From assembly GCF_014305095.1 (NCBI RefSeq), contig NZ_JACRUI010000001.1, positions 419,695-483,694 on the forward strand: a stretch of DNA of 64,000 nucleotides, given 5' to 3'. Both the position numbers and the translations under genes were made by a program. The DNA is from Flavobacterium kayseriense (lineage in GTDB: Bacteria > Bacteroidota > Bacteroidia > Flavobacteriales > Flavobacteriaceae). Each line of letters starts with the position of its first letter. Position 1 is the first letter of the stretch. Positions 10,270 through 17,579 of this stretch are shown here, piece after piece. The notes beneath the pieces are model-generated. The model was not told where the DNA came from and did no database searches. It saw only the letters and a program-made list of their open reading frames with translations.

Positions 10270-10875
10270 TTATTCTTCTTTTAACTCTTCAATCACTTTT
10301 TTGATCTCATTGGCATATTTTCCGTAATAGTGTTGTACCCACCACTCTGTCATTAAACCAACAAACAAAATAGCTGAAGAAATGATAATGAGTGTAGTTA
10401 TCAAAACCGAATTGCTTAGTTCTGCAATTTTCAAAGCAGGCTTAGCATACAATGCAAAACCCAATAAAAACATTACCATAAATGGCGTTAACGCAAATGT
10501 AAACGTTTTATACAATTCCATATTAAGGCGTACATCAAAATACGTTTCGTACAAACTATCTTTTGTATTTAAAGTTGTTTTACTTAATCTCTTGTAAAAC
10601 AAAAACAATCGTATCAGGTAATATATTGAAACTGCAGCAAACATACTGTAGACAAAATAAAAGGGAGTAATCCACTTTACTGGAAATCCATGTATCACAG
10701 GTGCAAATCCCGACAACAATACTGTTAAGCTCTGAAAAACAAGTTCGTTTTTAAGATTTTTTTTAATCTTATCTAAAGGTGTATTTGCCGTTTGTATTTT
10801 TTCTAAATTAGAAGGGAGAACAACATTTTCATTGCTGTCATTATCCCATGCTGATTGTATGTCGTTAAAATCCAT
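10270..10875 (-). CDS. Four-helix membrane protein, possible anti-sigma factor
   Basis: This 201-residue protein has a soluble N-terminus of about 45 residues starting MDFNDIQSAWDN, then about four hydrophobic segments: near residues 47-65, 68-92, 125-145 and 157-180. A charged tail (EIKKVIEELKEE) follows. It overlaps the ECF sigma gene by 11 bp, so the two are translationally coupled, the usual arrangement for a sigma/anti-sigma pair. The IQSAWDN opening is common in such Bacteroidota membrane proteins. I recognise no zinc-binding anti-sigma motif, so the anti-sigma role is inferred from context only. Confidence 0.6.
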   Translation of the reverse strand: MDFNDIQSAWDNDSNENVVLPSNLEKIQTANTPLDKIKKNLKNELVFQSLTVLLSGFAPVIHGFPVKWITPFYFVYSMFAAVSIYYLIRLFLFYKRLSKTTLNTKDSLYETYFDVRLNMELYKTFTFALTPFMVMFLLGFALYAKPALKIAELSNSVLITTLIIISSAILFVGLMTEWWVQHYYGKYANEIKKVIEELKEE

Positions 10876-11368
10876 ATCCTTGATTTTTTATTATTTCTTT
10901 TAATTTTTCTTTAGCTCTATTTAATTTCACTCTAGCATTCCCTTCAGAAATACCTAAATTGGCTCCTATTTCCTTATGCGAAAAACCCTCGAGCTGATAA
11001 AAAATAATAGCCTTATCTATTTTTTCTAATTTTTGAACTGCTTTGTAAAAATGCTCTATTTGACTTTCTTTAACTTCTGAATCATCTGCTTCCTCTTTAA
11101 TATTTTCAGATACAATCTCGTATTTATCGACTTTTCTCTTCTCTTTCTTTAAAAACACGATTGCTGTATTGATAGCCACCCTGTACATCCAAGTCGAAAA
11201 TTGACTTTCGTTTCTAAAAGAGTCATACGATTTCCAAAGTTGACAAACGATCTCCTGAAACAAATCTTGTTGGTCGTCATGATTGTCCATATACATCTTG
11301 GAAACTTTATACAAAATTCCTTTGTGCTTGGCAATCCGGTTTAAAAATTCTGGTTCTCTTTCTTTCAA
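10865..11368 (-). CDS. RNA polymerase sigma factor, sigma-70 family (ECF type)
   Basis: This 167-residue protein has region 2 (QDLFQEIVCQLWKSYDSF ... STWMYRVAINTAI, residues ~33-72) and region 4 with a helix-turn-helix (GFSHKEIGANLGISEGNARV, residues ~128-148). It lacks regions 1 and 3, as expected for group 4 (ECF) factors. It starts 7 bp after the TraB/GumN gene and overlaps the downstream membrane protein, forming one operon from 12496 to 10270. A GTAAC-containing inverted repeat upstream of the operon (12547-12578) may be its own target promoter. Confidence 0.92.
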   Translation of the reverse strand: MKEREPEFLNRIAKHKGILYKVSKMYMDNHDDQQDLFQEIVCQLWKSYDSFRNESQFSTWMYRVAINTAIVFLKKEKRKVDKYEIVSENIKEEADDSEVKESQIEHFYKAVQKLEKIDKAIIFYQLEGFSHKEIGANLGISEGNARVKLNRAKEKLKEIIKNQGYGF

Positions 11369-11375
11369 AATGTTA

Positions 11376-12251
11376 CTATTTCATGATTGGTTTAACAGTG
11401 TATCCCGCTTTTCTCAATAAATTAATTACACCCAAATCTCCTCCTAAATGAGCTGCACCAACAGCAATAAAAGCACTTTGATCTTTTACTAATTGGGTAA
11501 GGTTTTGAACCCAATTAGCATTCCTCTTGTCTAGCATTTCATTTTTGGCAATTAGATTCATACTTTTTACATCCGTTAAATTGGTATAAACATCTTGAAT
11601 ATTTTCCTTTTTGTACTGTGAAACCAGCTTACTAGTCTCAGTAACATTCATATCATCAAACATGGCTAGTATTTCATCAATAGTGTACGCTTTTTCGATA
11701 ATTCCTAGTTGTGCTTTTATCGATTCAAAACCAGCGATCTCTAAACCACGCTCCTTAGCTTTAGCAATAAACTCCATTTCATAAAATTTTAAATCCGCAC
11801 AATTAAATGATTTCATTGACATCAAACTCATTACAGTGGACAAACTATAACTATTTACTTGTTGCACAGATAATCCTGCCTTTTCTTTCAAAATACCATC
11901 TAATTTAGAAAGCTGATCTGGGGTTAATGTTTTATCTAAGGTTTCTTTTCCCATAGCCATTTGTTGCATCACAGCCAGCTCAGCGGGATCCGATAAATTA
12001 ACTTCTAAGACTAAATTGTTTGTCGCATCAAAAGCTTTTTTAACTTTCTCTGTCAAAAAATAATCATCGGCACATATCATATGAATCGTTCCATATAAAT
12101 AAGAAGTTTTGCTTAATCCTTTTCCAGAAATTTCCCATAAAAGGGAGTTTTCAATTAGTGGTGCTGAGGCTGCTTTTTTTGCTTGTGCAAAAATGCCGTT
12201 GGAAATTAAGATTACTGCTACTACTACAATTGATTTAAATAATTTTTTCAT
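11376..12251 (-). CDS. TraB/GumN family protein
   Basis: This 291-residue secreted protein has a signal peptide (MKKLFKSIVVVAVILISNGIFAQA). It has the TraB/GumN core: LLWEISGKGLSKTSYLYGTIHM near residue 35, then LEVNLSDP, and the C-terminal FIAVGAAHLGGDLGVINLLR. The conserved GT.H and GxxH motifs are metal-ligand candidates; the family is related to erythromycin-esterase/Tiki-like hydrolases. It lies between a small membrane protein and the ECF sigma factor, so it may sense or respond to an envelope condition. Substrate is unknown. Confidence 0.85.
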   Translation of the reverse strand: MKKLFKSIVVVAVILISNGIFAQAKKAASAPLIENSLLWEISGKGLSKTSYLYGTIHMICADDYFLTEKVKKAFDATNNLVLEVNLSDPAELAVMQQMAMGKETLDKTLTPDQLSKLDGILKEKAGLSVQQVNSYSLSTVMSLMSMKSFNCADLKFYEMEFIAKAKERGLEIAGFESIKAQLGIIEKAYTIDEILAMFDDMNVTETSKLVSQYKKENIQDVYTNLTDVKSMNLIAKNEMLDKRNANWVQNLTQLVKDQSAFIAVGAAHLGGDLGVINLLRKAGYTVKPIMK

Positions 12252-12301
12252 GATGATTTGATTTTTGTTTGATGTTTGATTTGATAATTGAAACTCAGTA
12301 T

Positions 12302-12496
12302 TTATTTTGAATATTTATTTCTGAAAAAAGAAGCTATTGCCGCTACAAAAAAGCAGCTCATCATAACTAAAAATGCTGTACTTAATTTATCGTAGACAAA
12401 ATACCGTACTAATCCATAACTTAGTCCTAGGCTTGAAATAAATAATAAAATTATACTACTATTTGACTGATTTGTGGAAGTTGATTTTGCTTTCAT
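12302..12496 (-). CDS. Small two-helix membrane protein, function unknown
   Basis: This 64-residue product has a polar N-terminus (MKAKSTSTNQSN) followed by two hydrophobic helices (SIILLFISSLGLSYGLVRYFV and STAFLVMMSCFFVAAIASFF) and a basic tail (RNKYSK). It is the first gene after the GTAAC inverted repeat and lies 50 bp upstream of the TraB/GumN gene. It is probably the first gene of the sigma-factor operon. I do not recognise a family. Confidence 0.55.
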   Translation of the reverse strand: MKAKSTSTNQSNSSIILLFISSLGLSYGLVRYFVYDKLSTAFLVMMSCFFVAAIASFFRNKYSK

Positions 12497-12546
12497 GATT
12501 TTTGATTTATTTGATTACGACTCGTAAGTAAACAAACAATCAAAAC

Positions 12547-12578
12547 GTTACAAAAAATTTAAATTTATTTTTTGTAAC
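12547..12578. promoter_or_regulatory. GTAAC inverted repeat, candidate ECF-sigma promoter or operator
   Basis: An 11-bp perfect inverted repeat, gttacaaaaaa / ttttttgtaac, is separated by 10 bp (tttaaattta). Each arm presents TTTTTTGTAAC outward. GTAAC resembles the -35 element (AAC core) of ECF sigma factors. The minus-strand copy lies about 50 bp before the small membrane protein gene, with CGAGTCGTA about 20 bp further on. It may drive the 12496-10270 operon by autoregulation. Confidence 0.5.
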
Positions 12579-12629
12579 TCAACAATAGCAAACTATTACA
12601 CAGCAATTTTTTTAATTACTAAACAAAAT

Positions 12630-13766
12630 CTACCGGAAGAGAAATTTACTCAACAAAGACAGCACTTCTGCTATTTCTGCGTTAGAATTATAGCTGTGTA
12701 AACAAAAACGAAGACGTTCTTGCCCTTCAGGCACCGTTGGTGATAATATAGCTTTGGCGTCAAAACCATAATCCTGCAATTGATTGGCAATGGCTTTCAC
12801 TTTGATATTACCGGGAACAATTACCGATTGTATAGCTGATTTAGATTGTACAAACATAGGTTTTAGACCTAGCAATACTTTTTGCTGATTGAAGTAAACA
12901 ATGTTCGCTCTCAACAAACTCAAATTACTGTTATTGTCTAAAAATTGATAGGCAACTAAGATCGTAGCAACCGAATGAGGCGATAAACCTGTTGTATAAA
13001 TAAAGCTCCGTGCAAAATTAACCAAGTATTGCTTAAGCTCTTTTGACCCTAAAATTGCAGCACCATGACAACCCAATCCCTTCCCAAAAGTCATGATTCT
13101 TGCGAAAACATGCTCTTGTAAATTTAGCATTTGAACTAAACCTTCGCCTTTATCACCGTAAACACCAAGTGCATGTGCTTCATCAATAACTAAATAACAA
13201 TTGTATTTATTGGAAACGACAATCAATTCTTCTAGCATAGGCGAATCACCATCCATTGAAAAAACACTCTCGGTAACGATATAAACATTCTCGATATTGC
13301 ATCGCTTTAGCTGCGATTCAAGCTCCTCAAAATCATTATGGGCATACTTATATGCTTTTGCATTAGAAAGCTTAATACCGTCTCTAATGGAGGCATGACA
13401 TAGTTCATCATAAAGTATGAGATCCCCTTTTTGTGGGACACTCCCAAAAAAACCTACATTAGCATCATATCCTGAGTTAAAAAGTAGTGCAGCATCAGTA
13501 TCATGAAATTGAGCTATATAATCTTCAGTGTCCTGATATAGTTTGTGATTTCCAGAAATAAGTCGGGATCCTGTGGCTCCATTTACCATCAAATTACTAT
13601 CGATCAATAATTGATGTGTAGCATCAAAAATGACTACAGATTTAGAAAGTCCTAAATAATCATTAGACGCAAAATCGATTAAATCATTGCCTTCTGGCAG
13701 AAACCTAATTGCATTGTCGCTCTCACGAACAGAAAGTTTTTTAAGAAGATTTTGTGGTAATTTCAT
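12630..13766 (-). CDS. bioF: 8-amino-7-oxononanoate synthase (KAPA synthase)
   Basis: This 378-residue alpha-oxoamine synthase condenses a pimeloyl thioester with alanine. The family core is intact: FASNDYLGL (residues 32-40), GSRLISGNHKLY, LFNSGYDANVG, IDEAHALGVYG (Asp195, His198) and the PLP lysine Lys229 in MTFGKGLGCHG. Relatives such as Kbl and serine palmitoyltransferase share this fold, but the shared strand with bioD and bioA supports BioF. It is separated from them by the four-gene sigma module. The -7 box lies 5 nt before the ATG. Confidence 0.9.
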   Translation of the reverse strand: MKLPQNLLKKLSVRESDNAIRFLPEGNDLIDFASNDYLGLSKSVVIFDATHQLLIDSNLMVNGATGSRLISGNHKLYQDTEDYIAQFHDTDAALLFNSGYDANVGFFGSVPQKGDLILYDELCHASIRDGIKLSNAKAYKYAHNDFEELESQLKRCNIENVYIVTESVFSMDGDSPMLEELIVVSNKYNCYLVIDEAHALGVYGDKGEGLVQMLNLQEHVFARIMTFGKGLGCHGAAILGSKELKQYLVNFARSFIYTTGLSPHSVATILVAYQFLDNNSNLSLLRANIVYFNQQKVLLGLKPMFVQSKSAIQSVIVPGNIKVKAIANQLQDYGFDAKAILSPTVPEGQERLRFCLHSYNSNAEIAEVLSLLSKFLFR

Positions 13767-13771
13767 ACTTT

Positions 13772-13779
13772 CAAAGTTA
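13772..13779 (-). promoter_or_regulatory. -7 box (TAACTTTG) of bioF
   Basis: The minus strand reads TAACTTTG followed by AAAGT and then the bioF ATG. With the usual distance from this box to +1 the transcript would start at or within a few bases of the ATG. No TTG is seen at the -33 spacing. Confidence 0.55.
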
Positions 13780-13812
13780 GGAAATTATGTGTTTGATGTA
13801 TCAGATTGTTTT

Positions 13813-13888
13813 AGCCTAGATAGCAATGGAAATCCTTTTACTTTTTTTTTTAAAAAGTAAAAGATTGCAATGAATAGCTGGAATATCT
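13813..13888. repeat. Interspersed palindromic repeat, copy 2
   Basis: The left end agcctagatagcaatg and right end aagattgcaatgaatagc match copy 1 at 8163-8244. The central hairpin differs (ctttta... / ...aaaagtaaaag), so the ends are conserved while the loop region varies. It lies between bioF and the atpC terminator. Confidence 0.65.
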
Positions 13889-13896
13889 ACCAAATG

Positions 13897-13926
13897 AAAA
13901 AGCCAAACATTTCTGTTTGGCTTTTT
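13897..13926 (-). terminator. Terminator of atpD-atpC
   Basis: A 13-bp perfect stem (aaaaagccaaaca / tgtttggcttttt) with a 4-nt loop lies 19 bp beyond the atpC stop and gives a T run on the minus strand. Confidence 0.9.
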
Positions 13927-13944
13927 CTAAAATTTACAATTGCA

Positions 13945-14226
13945 TTAGTCAGCTAAAACAATTATTTTATTATCCTTCATTTCGATAGTTCCAGAAGAAA
14001 TGGCTAATGTGTAATTTTGCTCATTTACTTTTGTAAACAAACCAGCTACTTCTTTACTGAACGTAAAGCTTGGAGCCACAATGCTTACAACTCCTTGTTG
14101 TAGTAAGGAAACTATAGGTGCGTGATTATTTAACATTTGGAAATTTCCATCTACTCCAGGTACAGATACTGATGTTACTTCTCCTTTAAATAATGTTGCT
14201 TCTGGTGATACTATTTCTAATAACAT
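13945..14226 (-). CDS. atpC: ATP synthase F1 epsilon subunit
   Basis: This 93-residue protein is the N-terminal beta-sandwich domain of epsilon (LEIVSPEATLFKGEVTSVSV ... GNFQMLNNHAPIVSLLQQG). It lacks the C-terminal two-helix domain present in the ~135-residue E. coli protein, which in other bacteria can inhibit ATP hydrolysis. The short form is, to my knowledge, usual in Bacteroidota, so it is not a truncation. It follows atpD (78-bp gap) and precedes a strong terminator. The other F1Fo genes are elsewhere. Confidence 0.93.
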   Translation of the reverse strand: MLLEIVSPEATLFKGEVTSVSVPGVDGNFQMLNNHAPIVSLLQQGVVSIVAPSFTFSKEVAGLFTKVNEQNYTLAISSGTIEMKDNKIIVLAD

Positions 14227-14304
14227 ATTTTTGTAGTTATAGGTTTAGAATTTAAAGTTTAAAGTCACAAATGAACATTAAACTTTAAACCTTAAACTAT
14301 TTTT

Positions 14305-15819
<1,515 letters not shown>

Positions 15820-15900
15820 TTATGTGTTTATTAAATAGCTATTTAGGTTTATGAAATGTATCCTCTCAAAAAATCAAGTTTGGATGCTTTTTTCAGAGTG

Positions 15901-15930
15901 CAAAGATAATTTTTTAAAATAAAAAATCAA
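15901..15930 (-). promoter_or_regulatory. atpD promoter (TTG-N19-TATCTTTG)
   Basis: On the minus strand a TTG (15928-15930) is separated by 19 bp from TATCTTTG (15901-15908), matching the Bacteroidota consensus TTG-N17-23-TAnnTTTG. It leaves a leader of roughly 80 nt before atpD. Confidence 0.8.
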
Positions 15931-16014
15931 CTGTTTTTTTTATAAAAAACAACACCTGTTGTAAATACTCCTTTTTCGCATGGTAAATACCAAAATAAAA
16001 GAGGATAAAAAAAC

Positions 16015-16041
16015 AAAACCACCCCTATTTGGGATGGTTTT
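16015..16041 (-). terminator. Terminator of the TonB receptor/SGNH lipoprotein pair
   Basis: An 11-bp stem with one G-U pair (aaaaccacccc / gggatggtttt) and a 5-nt loop lies 18 bp past the lipoprotein stop codon on the minus strand. Confidence 0.8.
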
Positions 16042-16059
16042 ATTTAACATGGTATTGTA

Positions 16060-17544
16060 TTAGAGTGTACCAGGAAATAATATTCTGTAGTTACCTAGAT
16101 CGACTCCTTTTAAGTTCGAACCGTATTTTGAATTAATCGCTTCAATAAATTTATTTGCAATAACAGCGTAGCCCCTAGGAGAAGGATGTACTCCATCTGT
16201 TGAGAAACCACCACCAGTTATAAAAGTAGCTGACACTGTAAATCCATTAGCCGAAAATCCTGTGGCAGCAATTTGAGATAACAAAGCATTAGCATCGACG
16301 AAAGCCAAGCCTTTAGCAGTAGCTACTGCTCTAATCTTAGCATTATACGCATCTGTAGCTGTTTTCAACTCTGCAACCTCATTTTTAGATAAAATCCACT
16401 TATCTGCTAATGCAACCTGCGTACCGTTTCCTAGAGGTAAAAAAGCCTGAGCACTAACACCTCCTGCTGACAAAACCACATAATCCGCTGAAGTTGTTTG
16501 CCTCAAAGAAGGCAATACTAATCCAGCTGCAGGAACATTAACAGTAGTTAAGTATTCATCAACCATAACCAAACCATTTGCGCCAGCATTAAAATTAATT
16601 GTTCTAGCGAGTCTTTCTGTCTCTAAGATCAGTCCAGCGTTTTTGGCAGCTACCAATCCACCATTATAGGTCGCATAGGCACTATTTAAAGCAGTAGCTT
16701 GCGCAGCGCTTACACCAGCTGCATTAAACGGAACTGTTGTGAAAAACGGAATTGTATTTACGTAAGGGATATTAGCAACCACACCTTTTGCTGGGATGGT
16801 CCCTGAAGTCATAGTATTAACTAAGGCATCATAAGTAGCATCAAATCCTACACCAGCAGGGCCTGCAGAAGGCGTAATTGGATTTGTTCCATCTCCACCC
16901 GTTGTTGCGTATCCTAAAACGTCATTATTTCCAATCCATAAAGAAAAGAATGTTGGTGCTTGAGCCGCAGCATATGCCACCACAGAAGTAGTACCATTAG
17001 CGGGCGCAAAACGAATATAGTACGGGTTAGCAGTTCCCGCGAATATATTTGCACCTCCAGCACCCGGGCTCCCGTACGTTGGCGATAACAAATGAAAACT
17101 TTTAGCTCCGGGAACACCGCAGTTGTTGTACGGTCCTGCAGCAGCAACAGAAGTTAAAATCTCAGTTGATGGAGTTCCTGTAACTGTAGCTGGCCCAACA
17201 CCATTAAAAAATAACCTTGCTCCAGAAATTACTGTTCCTCCTACTTTATAACCACCAATGTTATCAGACATAAATGGAATCTTAAACTCTCCTCCACCAA
17301 CAAGTTTAAATTGCTGTGCCATGATATTTGTATAAGACACTTTTTGACCTTCGATGAACAAAGCATTATCAGAGAAACCAGCTGTTAATGAGTTACCTAA
17401 AGCAACGTATTTTGTAAAATTAGCAGAACCAGAAGTCAAAGGTAAACCATCAGATGAATTTGTTTCAACCTGTACAGCATCTTCACTACTACATGCTACA
17501 ACGGTCAAAGAAACCAATAGTAGCCATTTTAAATTTTTTATCAT
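16060..17544 (-). CDS. SGNH/GDSL-family hydrolase lipoprotein
   Basis: The start was placed at MIKNLKWLLL, which gives a lipoprotein signal with Cys18 in TVVACSS; an upstream in-frame Met adds 18 residues that spoil the signal. The protein has SGNH blocks: ALGNSLTAG (nucleophile Ser52; Asn replaces the usual Asp of GDS), WIGNNDVLG (block III Asn) and DGVHPSPRGYAVIA (block V Asp/His). The middle is Ala/Gly-rich and longer than in minimal SGNH enzymes. It is 35 bp downstream of a TonB-dependent receptor, so it probably hydrolyses an ester at the cell surface linked to that receptor. The substrate cannot be told from sequence. Confidence 0.8.
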   Translation of the reverse strand: MIKNLKWLLLVSLTVVACSSEDAVQVETNSSDGLPLTSGSANFTKYVALGNSLTAGFSDNALFIEGQKVSYTNIMAQQFKLVGGGEFKIPFMSDNIGGYKVGGTVISGARLFFNGVGPATVTGTPSTEILTSVAAAGPYNNCGVPGAKSFHLLSPTYGSPGAGGANIFAGTANPYYIRFAPANGTTSVVAYAAAQAPTFFSLWIGNNDVLGYATTGGDGTNPITPSAGPAGVGFDATYDALVNTMTSGTIPAKGVVANIPYVNTIPFFTTVPFNAAGVSAAQATALNSAYATYNGGLVAAKNAGLILETERLARTINFNAGANGLVMVDEYLTTVNVPAAGLVLPSLRQTTSADYVVLSAGGVSAQAFLPLGNGTQVALADKWILSKNEVAELKTATDAYNAKIRAVATAKGLAFVDANALLSQIAATGFSANGFTVSATFITGGGFSTDGVHPSPRGYAVIANKFIEAINSKYGSNLKGVDLGNYRILFPGTL

Positions 17545-17579
17545 TTTATCTCTATTTTTTTTAATGAATACTATTAGAA

